A stretch of 64,000 bases of DNA from Watersipora subatra (GCF_963576615.1 NC_088717.1:36471802-36535801), one strand, 5' to 3'; positions 50,801 through 56,570 are shown, counted from the first letter of the stretch. Notes: generated by a model not told the origin, from the letters alone. Program-made: numbers and translations.

Positions 50801-53057
50801 AAGACATGGTGAAGCTTTTGATACCAAATAACTGTAATGTGAAATTTGTTGCAAGTCAACCTTTAAGAAAGGGAAATACCCAAATACCTTAGTAAGGGGA
50901 AATTCTGAATTCCCAGTATGCATGAAGAGTAAAAACTGACTCAAAAATATAAAAATTGACCTAAAAGATAAAAATTGACCTAAAAGATAAAAATTGACCT
51001 AAAAGATAAAAATTGACCTAAAAGATAAAAATTGACCTAAAAAATAAAAATTGACCTAAAGGATAAAAATTGACAATTTATTGACCTTATAACTTGGCTA
51101 TTAATGTACCTAGGTTGCTCATATGTGGTATTTTTGTGTTTTAAAGTGATCCAAACATGTAAAAAAATTGACTTTGTTGACAGAAGTTTGCCTTGTAATG
51201 AGCAATGCTCTTTGCGGCGTTTTCCTTGCTTCAGCTTGTATAAAAATTGTTCGCTAGAATTCAGGTCGACTGTAATAATACATAAATATTAAAAGAACAC
51301 GGGCTCAGTTTTTTAAAAACAAAGCTGACCTGTCATTTCAGCACTGTTAGCCTGTGTTTTACTATTATTTATAAAACATTATGGCTACTCTTTTATCATT
51401 TATTATCCGAACCGAAGCTGGTGTACGACAAATATAACTGACTTTTGAGAACAAGCTGATTTTACAGAGACTGCATATCAAATTAAATAGTAGGCCTGCT
51501 ACTACTACTACTCAAATATTTTCATCTACTGCTCAAAGTCAGTTTTTTATGTTTCATAGATGTACATTTCAAAATCATCCCGTTTTAAGGATGTCAAAGA
51601 TTTGTCATATAAACACTGATATTATTAGTAAGGGGAGATAACTCTAAGGTTTGTCCTTTCGTTTGTGATGATTACAGACTTTAGTCTGTAATCATCACGG
51701 ACTTTAGTCTGTAATCATACAGACTTTAGTCTGTATTCATTACAGACTTTAGTCTGTAATGAATACTGTCTGTATGAATACTGTACAAATTAAATGCCTT
51801 AAAGTAATGTACAACATTTCTCCATTATACAGCTTCTGTTTTAATTTCAGAGCAGGTCTAAAGTTTATCTTGCCTTGCGAAAAATACTAAATTTTACCTA
51901 CAAACCTTGCATGCATGTTTTAATGCATTAGTTCTTTGGAGAGATTATCTCCCTTATCTGTTGTAGATTATAGTGAAAGTAAAATGCTCAACTACTTGAA
52001 CAGTGAGCTTTGTAATACCCTTGGAAACCTTCTGAATAGATGCACTTCCAAGTCTATAAACAAGCAACAGACTTATCCTCCTCTAGACTTGGATGTCCAT
52101 GAGCGTGTGGAAGAGGATGGCTGGAAGGAGCTTATGGCAGACCTCGATTTGCTTCCAGGTGCCTGTTTGTTTAGTTGATATAGATGTTTGGTGAAGGAAT
52201 CGGGCATAAAATATATATGAATTTGTTAATTAGTTTTTTTTTATACATGTAATTTCAAGTTTTTTGTTTGGCCATTCAGTTAATACAAATGTTTGATGAA
52301 AAGATTTGATGTGATTTTACTTTAGGTGATAATTCATTTCTTTTCTCTTCCATGTGTCTTTCAAGCTGCATCACTATATTTTTGACACATTTTTCAAGGT
52401 CTGGTGAGCCAACATTACGAAGAATATAATTTTTACAAGGCTGTTGATTGCATCATGCTACAATTGAGGAAGAGTAATGGTTTTATGGAGTCACAAAGGC
52501 CCTGGGAGCTGAAGGATAATCCAGTCCTTCTGGATACAGTACTCCATATCGTCATGGAGAACCTGCGAGTGTGTGGCATCCTTCTGCAGGTGAGTGTTAA
52601 TGCGGCCATGCAACTGGACGGCCGCGACTATTTTCAACTATAACAAGACTCGGCTTGATCTCTCTCTCTTCTCCTCTTCCCCCTTTTTCTCCCTCCCCAC
52701 TCCCTCCTCTCTCTCCCCCCCCTCTCTCTCTCTCCTCTCACTCCCTTCTCTCTCTCCCTCCTCTCTCCCCCCCTCTCTCTCACTCCCTCCTCTCTCTCCC
52801 TACACGTTCTCTCTCTCTCTCTCTTTTTGTCATTTTGACAATGACTGTCTTATGGTTTAGGTTTTATCACCGACTTCCATGTAGCTCTGTTCTGTTTCCC
52901 AAAGCCACCAGTGCAGGCTGTCACTCTGGCTGATTTGAGCAATCTCTATCAAGCCATTATACAATGTTCAAGATGGAATGGACACTCTTCTGTTTGCATC
53001 CTAGCTGAGTTAACACTGGGTGCCAGAGCGAAAGCACCACAGCGCAAACCTTTTTAG
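17697..53057 (+). CDS. MARS2: Mitochondrial methionyl-tRNA synthetase, about 11 exons
   Basis: Charges mitochondrial tRNA-Met with methionine; class I synthetase acting in the matrix. Exons: 17697-17856, 33801-33988, 36076-36162, 36509-36616, 38668-38773, 42326-42453, 44650-44759, 46055-46266, 51967-52158, 52399-52589 and a tentative last exon 52905-53057. All phases join cleanly through exon 10 (494 codons). The HIGH-type motif is PHLGHLYT in exon 2, WLDALVNYL is in exon 7 and KMSKS in exon 8. [11 protein letters not shown] and TGTDEHG are also intact. The first about 35 residues are Arg/Cys/Leu-rich and fit a mitochondrial leader. There is no zinc-knuckle insert, as expected for the mitochondrial form. 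Length is close to the animal family's about 560-590. No stop or frameshift was seen, so the gene looks functional. Confidence 0.95.
18524..19564 (+). pseudogene. Non-LTR retrotransposon ORF1 with PHD-like zinc finger
   Basis: Nucleic-acid-binding protein of a CR1/Jockey-type element, ORF1 with 346 codons. Cysteines 13, 16, 29, 40, 64 and 67 with His37 space like a PHD finger missing one ligand. A Gln/Asn/Lys coiled-coil stretch follows (about residues 90-150), then a Pro-rich linker. The final domain (about 245-340, [15 protein letters not shown] onward) has an RRM-like look. Near 19545 the frame shifts: the alternative frame continues [20 protein letters not shown] before a stop at about 19638. 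It is therefore a damaged copy. PHD fingers in ORF1 are known in CR1-like elements of invertebrates. Confidence 0.75.
19640..21500. mobile_element. Unassigned insert splitting the retrotransposon between ORF1 and ORF2
   Basis: This stretch separates ORF1 from ORF2, which should be almost adjacent. The two junctions share weakly similar sequence (ATCAGCTACAATTTGATGC near 19647 and ATCAACTTAAATTTTGACGC near 21556). Faint inverted similarity exists between about 19735-19765 and 21385-21420. Inside, 19981-20113 reads [20 protein letters not shown], stop, then an Arg/Gln-rich stretch ending at a GTAAAT donor. 20560-20640 reads [18 protein letters not shown] in one frame. Cys-x-Cys-x-x-Cys after an acidic-basic helix recalls the P2X7-tail-like domain found in invertebrate transposons, but this is a weak match. 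Confidence 0.3.
21795..22757 (+). pseudogene. Non-LTR retrotransposon ORF2, apurinic endonuclease domain
   Basis: Start of the pol-like ORF2. It shows the AP-endonuclease motif series: [55 protein letters not shown] and [11 protein letters not shown]. The catalytic Glu (TETK), Asp/Asn (GDYN) and Asp-His (SDH) are all present. The ORF1-side frame ends in a TAA overlapping this ATG, a common arrangement. The frame breaks at an A-run near 22745-22752, after which the sequence continues one frame over into the reverse transcriptase. The copy is not functional. Confidence 0.88.
22758..23228 (+). pseudogene. Retrotransposon ORF2, linker and start of reverse transcriptase
   Basis: Continues ORF2 after the frameshift: a linker, then [20 protein letters not shown], the first conserved RT block. 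The frame is cut at 23228 by a hAT-type insertion. Coding resumes at 24123 with [20 protein letters not shown], so the insert is the only material missing at this join. Confidence 0.85.
23229..24114. mobile_element. hAT-like non-autonomous transposon inserted in the RT gene
   Basis: Ends read inward start TAGTGTTGGGCCGGTAT on both sides. The 8-mer ATATGCAC flanks it exactly at 23221-23228 and 24115-24122. Terminal TAG-GTTGGGC and an 8-bp duplication point to hAT. At 886 bp there is no transposase. CCGATA/TATCGG-type motifs recur near both ends as subterminal repeats. Confidence 0.93.
24123..25447 (+). pseudogene. Retrotransposon ORF2, reverse transcriptase and C-terminus, broken
   Basis: Contains the RT blocks [35 protein letters not shown] (catalytic Asp) and [20 protein letters not shown]. 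The YADD catalytic box reads YAD then shifts frame at about 24704-24712. Later pieces continue in other frames: [20 protein letters not shown], then a gap, then [20 protein letters not shown], ending at 25447. The order is that of the CR1/Jockey/I superfamily. At least three frameshifts exist within RT. Confidence 0.88.
25448..25694 (+). mobile_element. 3' UTR and tail of the non-LTR retrotransposon
   Basis: AT-rich tail after ORF2 with repeated ATATATCATTTATAT-type sequence. It ends at AAGTAAGTAAGT (25682-25693), a short tandem repeat of the sort CR1-like elements carry in place of poly(A). The end point is an estimate. Confidence 0.5.
26111..26795 (-). repeat. BEL/Pao LTR (3' LTR on minus strand)
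   Basis: About 685 bp matching 30908-31601 in direct orientation over its full length, with only scattered differences and small indels. It starts TGTTCGCTAGAC and ends AAACA on the plus strand, giving TG..CA ends. TTTA precedes it (26107-26110). Confidence 0.9.
27003..27551 (-). pseudogene. BEL/Pao pol remnant: integrase zinc-binding domain
   Basis: 182-codon frame. The middle has the H-H-C-C integrase zinc-binding layout: [20 protein letters not shown], then [20 protein letters not shown] with CKK. Upstream is an RNase H-to-integrase linker ([14 protein letters not shown]), typical of BEL elements. The catalytic DDE core is missing: the 3' LTR begins only about 200 bp further on. The reverse transcriptase that should precede it is also missing. 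Confidence 0.8.
27588..29036 (-). pseudogene. BEL/Pao Gag C-terminus, zinc knuckles and aspartic protease
   Basis: 482-codon frame. Residues about 1-140 are Gag (DUF1759-like helical segment). [13 protein letters not shown] and a second knuckle series ([24 protein letters not shown]) are the paired zinc knuckles typical of BEL/Pao. A Lys/Glu-rich linker precedes the A17-type protease signature [14 protein letters not shown]; the expected DSGS reads DSAS. The frame stops at 27588, immediately before integrase material, so an internal deletion removed RT and RNase H. Confidence 0.82.
29037..30030 (-). pseudogene. BEL/Pao Gag N-terminal region, broken
   Basis: Two minus-strand frames (29701-30030 and 29434-29694) read as one Gag with a frameshift between them. 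The second holds a heptad-rich coiled coil ([20 protein letters not shown]). Gag-like sequence also shows at about 29150-29240 ([20 protein letters not shown]) in another frame. Several frameshifts separate these from the main Gag-protease frame. Confidence 0.6.
30779..30897. repeat. 31-bp tandem repeat in the BEL leader
   Basis: About 3.6 units based on CTTGAGAGGAAGACTTCACT plus AGTTTCTCCGG. It sits between the 5' LTR and Gag of the BEL element. No obvious tRNA primer site was recognised beside the LTR. Confidence 0.8.
30908..31601 (-). repeat. BEL/Pao LTR (5' LTR on minus strand)
   Basis: Partner of 26111-26795. TTTA follows at 31602-31605, matching TTTA at 26107-26110, a likely 4-bp (perhaps 5-bp) target duplication. 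The end adjoining the internal region reads TATTC instead of TGTTC, so one terminal base has decayed. Confidence 0.9.
31606..33800. other. Right part of MARS2 intron 1
   Basis: No open frame with recognisable homology, RNA gene or clear repeat was seen. It ends in the pyrimidine tract and CTTACAG acceptor of exon 2. Confidence 0.4.
33801..33988 (+). CDS. MARS2: MARS2 exon 2 (HIGH motif)
   Basis: 188 nt. It encodes [20 protein letters not shown], carrying the class I HIGH signature as HLGH, and [16 protein letters not shown], the conserved catalytic TGTDEHG. The acceptor is TTACAG and the donor CCAG|GTGTGA. Confidence 0.96.
34111..34610 (+). repeat. Composite tRNA-derived SINE cluster
   Basis: Two tandem tRNA-like heads start near 34111 and 34228. 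Each has a box A-like TGGCCTAGTGG or TGGTTTAGTGG and a box B-like GGTTCAATT. A third partial box B (GGTTCAAGTTCC) lies near 34400. Bodies share AAAAAGGTCACTGGTGGTGA and a following segment. This is the build of RNA polymerase III SINEs, inserted in head-to-tail order. Confidence 0.7.
34611..36075. other. MARS2 intron 2, right part
   Basis: AT-rich with no feature recognised. It ends TTTCTTGCAG before exon 3. Confidence 0.4.
36076..36162 (+). CDS. MARS2: MARS2 exon 3
   Basis: 87 nt in phase 0. It encodes [20 protein letters not shown] then HIHAVQHFW. DxFIRTT and HxxxVQxFW are conserved in MetRS. The donor is GTAAGC. Confidence 0.95.
36509..36616 (+). CDS. MARS2: MARS2 exon 4
   Basis: After a TGTAG acceptor, in phase 0, it encodes [20 protein letters not shown] then [12 protein letters not shown]. 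GWYxxSDE is a MetRS signature. The donor could be GTGGTT (36617) or GTTAGT (36620), one codon apart, and either keeps frame. Confidence 0.9.
36620..38667. other. MARS2 intron 4 with a 31-bp minisatellite
   Basis: Apart from the tandem array at 38082-38388, nothing recognisable was seen in about 2 kb. Confidence 0.5.
38082..38388. repeat. 31-bp minisatellite ending in an inverted unit
   Basis: About nine and a half units built on ATAAGCATAGACCTATCAAC plus TATACTAATAT. The array ends at 38365-38388 with part of the unit in reverse complement, so the last unit can fold back on its neighbour. Confidence 0.92.
38668..38773 (+). CDS. MARS2: MARS2 exon 5
   Basis: 106 nt after GTTTCAG. It encodes [20 protein letters not shown] then [18 protein letters not shown] and EENYxFxL are MetRS landmarks. 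The exon leaves in phase 1. Confidence 0.93.
39072..40520. mobile_element. About 1.4-kb DNA element with TACCGTAAAACCT terminal repeats
   Basis: The left end CACCTAAGTTACCGTAAAAC pairs with the right end read inward, CACCTAAATACCGTAAAACC, and TTGAACGC follows both. Just inside the left end is a tandem run of CACCTCTATTTGACCAC units (about 39105-39175). No transposase was recognised and no target duplication is clear. Miniature or partial relatives lie at 3658-3770 and near 10213-10250. Confidence 0.65.
39414..39456. repeat. Perfect 20-bp stem hairpin
   Basis: Arms 39414-39433 and 39437-39456 (AATTAACATGGTCTTGATAC and its exact inverse) are separated by TTC. A second inverted repeat follows at 39475-39512 (CCGTTTTTCACA arms). 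Both lie inside the 1.4-kb element. Confidence 0.85.
40917..41820. mobile_element. TTAA-type DNA transposon with long inverted repeats, copy 1
   Basis: Ends read inward start AGGTTG(A/G)CTTGCAACAAAA, with inverted similarity running over 100 bp. TTAA follows at 41821-41824; the left flank is TCAA, a likely decayed TTAA. The body matches copy 2 (49989-50862) in reverse orientation. No transposase frame remains. The AGG start with a TTAA target suggests Kolobok over piggyBac. Confidence 0.8.
42326..42453 (+). CDS. MARS2: MARS2 exon 6
   Basis: 128 nt after TTTTTAG. It encodes [20 protein letters not shown] then NDPSQT. DLSxSR and WGIPVPxD are strongly conserved. Phase 1 in and phase 0 out. Confidence 0.95.
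42454..43532. other. MARS2 intron 6, left part
   Basis: AT-rich; no feature recognised. Confidence 0.4.
43533..44297. mobile_element. Pogo/Tigger-like element, decayed ends
   Basis: The left end CTGTGGACCCCCACCATATG follows TA. The right end reads GGGACGTTGGAACCCGGGG to CATTG. Both resemble the CAGTGGACCC-type Tigger ends. Internal sequence (GATCTGCAATAAAATGT, then GGAG(C/T)TCTTACC) is shared with the element at 55084-55840. A 21-bp unit is triplicated at 44036-44099. Confidence 0.5.
44036..44099. repeat. 21-bp unit repeated three times
   Basis: Three perfect tandem copies of TTTCAGGCATTGTGGGAAGG followed by G. It is short and probably recent. Confidence 0.9.
44650..44759 (+). CDS. MARS2: MARS2 exon 7
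   Basis: 110 nt. It encodes [18 protein letters not shown] and ends HIVGKDIL. VWxDALxxY and the GKDIxxFH turn (completed in exon 8) are core class I MetRS motifs. It leaves in phase 2. Confidence 0.96.
45451..45532 (-). tRNA. tRNA-Ser, anticodon GCT
   Basis: 82-nt tRNA on the minus strand. The acceptor stem GACGAGG pairs with CCTCGTC and the discriminator is G. Box A reads TGGCCGAGTGG and box B GGTTCGAATCC. The anticodon loop is GACTGCTAATC with GCT, reading AGC/AGT serine codons. A long variable arm is present, as in type II tRNAs. On the minus strand the gene is followed by TTTTT (plus 45440-45444), a polymerase III stop. It lies antisense inside MARS2 intron 7. All stems look intact, so it is probably active. 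Confidence 0.95.
45533..46054. other. MARS2 intron 7, right part
   Basis: AT-rich sequence around the tRNA gene, as is 44760-45450. No other feature recognised. Confidence 0.4.
46055..46266 (+). CDS. MARS2: MARS2 exon 8 (KMSKS loop)
   Basis: 212 nt. It encodes [20 protein letters not shown], then [19 protein letters not shown] and [19 protein letters not shown] is intact. The donor is GGAA|GTGAGT; it leaves in phase 1. Confidence 0.97.
46267..47171. other. MARS2 intron 8, left part
   Basis: No feature recognised apart from low-complexity AT stretches. Confidence 0.4.
47172..47440. repeat. 18-bp minisatellite
   Basis: About 15 tandem units of the CATCCAGTTGTAAGAGGT type with frequent substitutions. 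Because 18 is a multiple of three, it makes a fake open frame of six-residue HPVVRG repeats. Confidence 0.92.
47864..47934 (-). repeat. tRNA-like SINE head or tRNA pseudogene
   Basis: Read on the minus strand it begins GCCGTTCTAGCTCAGTGGTA then GAGCGTCCGAATAACAAAC. That is a clear box A and D arm. The T arm (GTGAGTCTAAATC) is degraded and the acceptor stem does not close. It is best explained as a tRNA-derived SINE head or relic. Confidence 0.6.
48285..48625. mobile_element. Repeat module ending in hairpin plus CTAG, copy A
   Basis: The end reads TTACCCAGGCAACGCCGGGT then AGTACAGCTAG. The pairing TACCC(A/G)G...CCGGGTA forms a stem, followed about 7 nt later by CTAG. This arrangement resembles a Helitron 3' end (hairpin then CTRR). 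The body carries internal direct repeats (TTATTTCAAC...CACAAAACAC). It matches copy B. Confidence 0.5.
48832..49272. mobile_element. Repeat module ending in hairpin plus TTAG, copy B
   Basis: Same order of motifs as copy A and same orientation: TTGTAGCGAAATAGAC start, GTTTGAAAACCTTTACAGTT repeats, end TTACCCGGGCAACGCTGGGT then AGCACAGTTAG. The two copies lie about 550 bp apart and differ at many sites. Confidence 0.5.
49989..50862. mobile_element. TTAA-type DNA transposon with long inverted repeats, copy 2
   Basis: Perfect TTAA on both sides (49985-49988 and 50863-50866). Ends read inward start AGGTTGACTTGCAACAAA and stay similar for about 130 bp. It is non-coding and faces opposite to copy 1 (40917-41820). 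Confidence 0.9.
50925..51074. repeat. 19-bp tandem repeat
   Basis: About seven units of ATAAAAATTGACCTAAAAG in near-perfect register, in MARS2 intron 8. Confidence 0.93.
51075..51668. other. MARS2 intron 8 sequence
   Basis: No feature recognised. Confidence 0.35.
51669..51766. repeat. Tandem palindromes, ACAGACTTTAGTCTGT type
   Basis: Four tandem occurrences of (A)CAGACTTTAGTCTGTAAT (one reads CGGACT). Each unit is self-complementary around TTTA or TTAG, so the array can form successive hairpins or cruciforms. Confidence 0.88.
51967..52158 (+). CDS. MARS2: MARS2 exon 9
   Basis: 192 nt. It encodes [20 protein letters not shown] then [20 protein letters not shown]. [16 protein letters not shown] is the conserved start of the anticodon-binding helical domain. 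It leaves in phase 1. Confidence 0.95.
52399..52589 (+). CDS. MARS2: MARS2 exon 10
   Basis: 191 nt after TTTTCAAG. It encodes [34 protein letters not shown] and [13 protein letters not shown]. NxFxxxxxPWxLK and the final LLQ match the family. The donor is GCAG|GTGAGT. It leaves in phase 0, just before the expected P-x-x-P segment. Confidence 0.94.
52660..52832. repeat. Pyrimidine-only CT microsatellite
   Basis: About 170 bp of almost unbroken C/T (CTCTCTCCCTCC types) in the intron between exon 10 and the tentative exon 11. It gives spurious Ser/Leu/Pro open frames. The strand asymmetry could favour triplex structure. Confidence 0.95.
52905..53057 (+). CDS. MARS2: Tentative MARS2 terminal exon
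   Basis: After a CT-rich tract and CCAAAG (or GTGCAG at 52911-52916), phase 0 is open to a TAG at 53055-53057. It starts [19 protein letters not shown]. The family has QPVxPxLAxxL here, so the match is only suggestive. A shorter alternative after GGTTTAG (52861) gives VLSPTSM and a stop. The true last exon may also be elsewhere. Confidence 0.35.
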   Translation, partial: PPVQAVTLADLSNLYQAIIQCSRWNGHSSVCILAELTLGARAKAPQRKPF

Positions 53058-53187
53058 GCTGGGCTGCGCTCGAGCCAGTATGATTGGTATTGATTTGTGC
53101 CATCTCTGTAGGACTGCATGCAAAAGATATTAAGGAGCACCAGCTTTTGCATCACTAGATGCCCTCTCTCGGCAGTACAGAGATGCA

Positions 53188-53356
53188 CTACATGGTATAC
53201 ACTACATGATATACACTACATGGTATACACTACATGGTATACACTACATGATATACACTACATGGTATACACTACATGGTATACACTACATGGTATACAC
53301 TACATGGTATACACTACATGGTATACACTAAATGGTATACACTACATGGTATACAC
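53188..53356. repeat. 14-bp satellite, left arm
   Basis: Tandem TACACTACATGGTA units with a GTATAC palindrome at each junction. The array is interrupted at 53356 by a hAT-like element and resumes at 54428. The 14-bp period gives 14-residue periodic fake proteins. Confidence 0.95.
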
Positions 53357-54427
53357 TAGTGCTGGGCACGAGTACTTCTTGGTCAACGGGTTTAGACCCG
53401 CCCCCTTCTGTTCGGGCTTTTCGAGTATCGGGTAGCTAGTAGTGCTAGGCTTGGGTATTTCTTTGCCTACGGGTTTTTCGGGTATCGGGTTTGTTGATAT
53501 GGATTTTATGTTTAGATTTTCTAAACAGATATATCTTCAAATTTACAAAGCAATTATATTTCTTTTCAATTTATTTATCATTTTTCACAGTTTTTATCGA
53601 CTGACATTCGTACTCGCAGCGTTAACAGGCGGATTGTTAAACAGTCAAGATAGTCTGGGGCCACAGGGAATTTTCATGTCAACAGGTGGTAGAAGATAGG
53701 GTCTATGGTAGCTTAATACTTAAACATGTTCAATGTACCTCTCTGACTTTCTGTAGATGGTGCTCCAAATCTCATAAAAAAAACTTTACATTATCGGCTT
53801 TTTCGTTAGTAAGGCTTGTTGGCTTAGTAAAACTTTGTTATAATGAATTATGTAATTCATAATAGCTAGCTGTGGTAATCAATTTAAACAGAGTTATTAA
53901 ATTTTCACTGCTACTACCAACGCTGATGGCTGTTTCTAACAAGGCAATAGCGGAAACAGACTAAGGACCTATGTGTTATCAGTGATAGCGAACACGCGCC
54001 GTATTAAAGAAGGCATAGATTTGTTTACGAAGCCAATTTGGCTAATTGCGCAAATAAAATTTGATGTAAGTATTTCTTCTCACCTTTTAATGACAAGTAA
54101 TCACTGCTTGACTACAATATTTCTAGTAGGTATAGTAAATAAGGTATGATATGTTTTATTCTATCTATTAAATTAAAGACTTGTTAAACCCCATTGTCAT
54201 GCCTCCTTAGCAAAAATGACACAGAAATGCCCTGTGGTCCCAGACAAAGAGCGCAGGGCGCAATAGACCGAGTTTGTGTTAACACTACCAGACGGATCCG
54301 TGTACCAAAACCCGAACTTGAAAGTCAGAACCCGAAGGACCGGAATACCCGAAATCTCTATTACCCGATACTTGAGAGAAGATAAACCCGCGAGTTCAAC
54401 GAGTATTACTACCCGTGCCCAACACTA
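53357..54427. mobile_element. hAT-like element splitting the 14-bp satellite
   Basis: Ends read inward start TAGTGCTGGGCACGAGTA and TAGTGTTGGGCACGGGTA. The 8-mer GTATACAC flanks both sides (53349-53356 and 54428-54435). A second copy of the terminal motif (TAGTGCTAGGCTTGGGTA) lies just inside at about 53441. No transposase is evident in 1071 bp. Confidence 0.93.
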
Positions 54428-54735
54428 GTATACACTACATGGTATACACTACATGGTACACACTACATGGTATACACTACATGATATACACTACATGGTA
54501 TACACTACATCGTATACACTACATGGTATACACTACATGGTATACACTACATGGTATACACTACATGGTATACACTACATCGTATACACTACATGGTATA
54601 CACTACATCGTATACACTACATGGTATACACTACATCGTATACACTACATCGTATACACTACATCGTATACACTACATCGTATACACTACATAGTATACA
54701 CTACATGGTATACACTACATGGTATGTACTACACG
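54428..54735. repeat. 14-bp satellite, right arm
   Basis: About 22 more units of TACACTACATGGTA. Many carry a CATCG variant (TACACTACATCGTA) that is absent from the left arm. The variants alternate in blocks, which suggests local amplification after or beside the insertion. Confidence 0.95.
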
Positions 54736-55083
54736 TACTTCACTGAGACATGCTCAAATAGCTCAATATGATCTCCAAAGCCATTCATCACATCTTAGTA
54801 CACCTTTTGACAGTAAGATTGCGTATTACAAACCCCCACATCGACTGACATTTAGACAATTGCTCATCAAAATAAGGTCAATCACAACTTGAAAATACAA
54901 TTGTGATATTTGTCAGTCTTTTTACGTCACATTTCTAGACAGACTTATTAATTACCTTTGCAACAACTTGTGCTAGTCGTCAATGAACACTAGCGTATGA
55001 TATTTAGCCCTGGCCGTCTTTTACTGCATCGATCTCATGTCAGTATGGCATTTGCTGTTTTTTGTTAGTAAAAAATAGAAATA
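54736..55083. other. Spacer between satellite and pogo-like element
   Basis: No feature recognised. Confidence 0.4.
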
Positions 55084-55840
55084 AAGTAATACCTTGAGAT
55101 GCGCTCTCAATACGTTTCGAGACTGAGCTCGTATGTCAATTCACTCGCATTTTATATCAATTTTTCCTATATATATATAAAATAACTAAATACAAATTAA
55201 TCCATTCCCAACCTCCTGGAAGAAACGCGTAAAACCAGGATATTACAGTGAAAAACCATATTTTTAATTCTAATCCACCACCTATGGTCGCAAAGTAACA
55301 AACACCTATTTAGTGGTTAGGATCTGCAATAAAATGTGACATCATTATGCGCAGTACTGTATGGAGTTCTTACCTTCGAGAGAGACGGTAACAGTGTTGT
55401 GAGAGAGACTCGACGGCAACACATTCGGTATGCTACACTTCTGTGGCGCTACTTAACATACCATAAACTTTAAATTTAACATAAATAAGTATGGCATGCT
55501 ATCCATAACATTGATGAATAGGTTTTAATCTTTTTACACTAAACTTAATTTTAATTGTGTCTGCATTTTTTACTTCTTTTCGCTTCCCTTCTTTACTCAT
55601 TTTCGTCTTCACTTTTAACGAGCCTTATTAAAACTTTTTCCAAATTGTTCTAACGAAAAAGACCTAGCAACGCTGTTCTTGTAAGCAGCCTTTTTCATAC
55701 TCCGGCTACCTAGCTGCAGCATCTAGAAACATCTCATATCTCAAATTTGTTTAGGATCTCAAGGCAAAAATTTGCTTGGAAGTTATCTCAGATCTCAAAT
55801 TGCTCGTATGTCAGGACACTCGTATCTCAAGGTATTACTG
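55084..55840. mobile_element. Pogo/Tigger-like element with AGTAATACCTTGAGAT ends
   Basis: The right end read inward is CAGTAATACCTTGAGATACG; the left end is AAGTAATACCTTGAGATGCG. The repeats continue imperfectly (CTCGTATGTC, CACTCG). TA precedes the left end; the right flank is TG, likely TA decayed. The 757-bp body shares segments with 43533-44297. Confidence 0.75.
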
Positions 55841-56187
55841 TGTATTGTCAAGGATATGTAATATTTTTATGCTCTTTAGTGATGAGAAATTTGATTCCTC
55901 ATACGGATTTGCCAATAAATTTCCATTTAACTATAATATTGGTTGATAAGAACAAAGGATTTCTATATTTCTACACTAGCGTCTGTAATTTGTACAGAGC
56001 TATACATCTTCCACAATTGTCAGAATTTTAAAGCCTGAATACTTTGCTAAAACAATTGGACTTTGTATTAGCCGATTGTTTTATGTAGTTTTTACTAACA
56101 ACACCAGGTATATGTTTCCAAACAACAACCTCAAGCAGATCTGGGGTGAATATGAATTGTGTATACCTTACAACCTTACTTTTCATC
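55841..56187. other. Spacer, no feature recognised
   Basis: AT-rich sequence between two transposon insertions. Confidence 0.35.
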
Positions 56188-56195
56188 GTCTGCAA

Positions 56196-56562
56196 TAGTG
56201 CTGCAAGATAAAACGATATAATTCGATGTGACGATATATTTTAGTGGATGATTTTATATTTGATCAGTTTTCAAATCGATATGAATATCGAAGCCGATAT
56301 TTTATCGAAATATCGGCTTCAATAAGCGGATATTTTGATAAAATATTCTTATTTTATTTTGCAAAACTGGAGTTGTACATTCTCCTTATTGTAAAGAGGG
56401 CACAACTCCTGTTTTTTAACTATTATCAATCAATATCCTCTCATATCGTTCATGTTAAAGCCTAACACTGTATATCGAAAGAAGACCGCTCCAATGTTCG
56501 ATATTCGATATATTTAGAGACCAAATAATCAAAGGTACATGCAAAGATATTGTGCAGCACTA
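56196..56562. mobile_element. Small hAT-like MITE with CGATAT-rich interior
   Basis: Ends read inward start TAGTGCTGCAAGAT and TAGTGCTGCACAAT. The 8-mer GTCTGCAA flanks both sides exactly (56188-56195 and 56563-56570). The 367-bp interior holds ATCGATA/TATCGAA repeats and the inverted pair GAAGCCGATATTT / AAATATCGGCTTC. Confidence 0.92.
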
Positions 56563-56570
56563 GTCTGCAA

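Noticed and set aside
52861..52884. Short MARS2 last exon VLSPTSM-stop
   Set aside because: In frame, but it lacks the expected QP start and any similarity; kept only as an alternative.
52594..52933. Ser/Leu/Pro-rich overlapping frames
   Set aside because: They come from the CT microsatellite.
54415..54771. 118-codon plus-strand open frame of Tyr/His/Thr repeats
   Set aside because: It is the 14-bp satellite read in three frames in turn; the residue period equals the DNA period.
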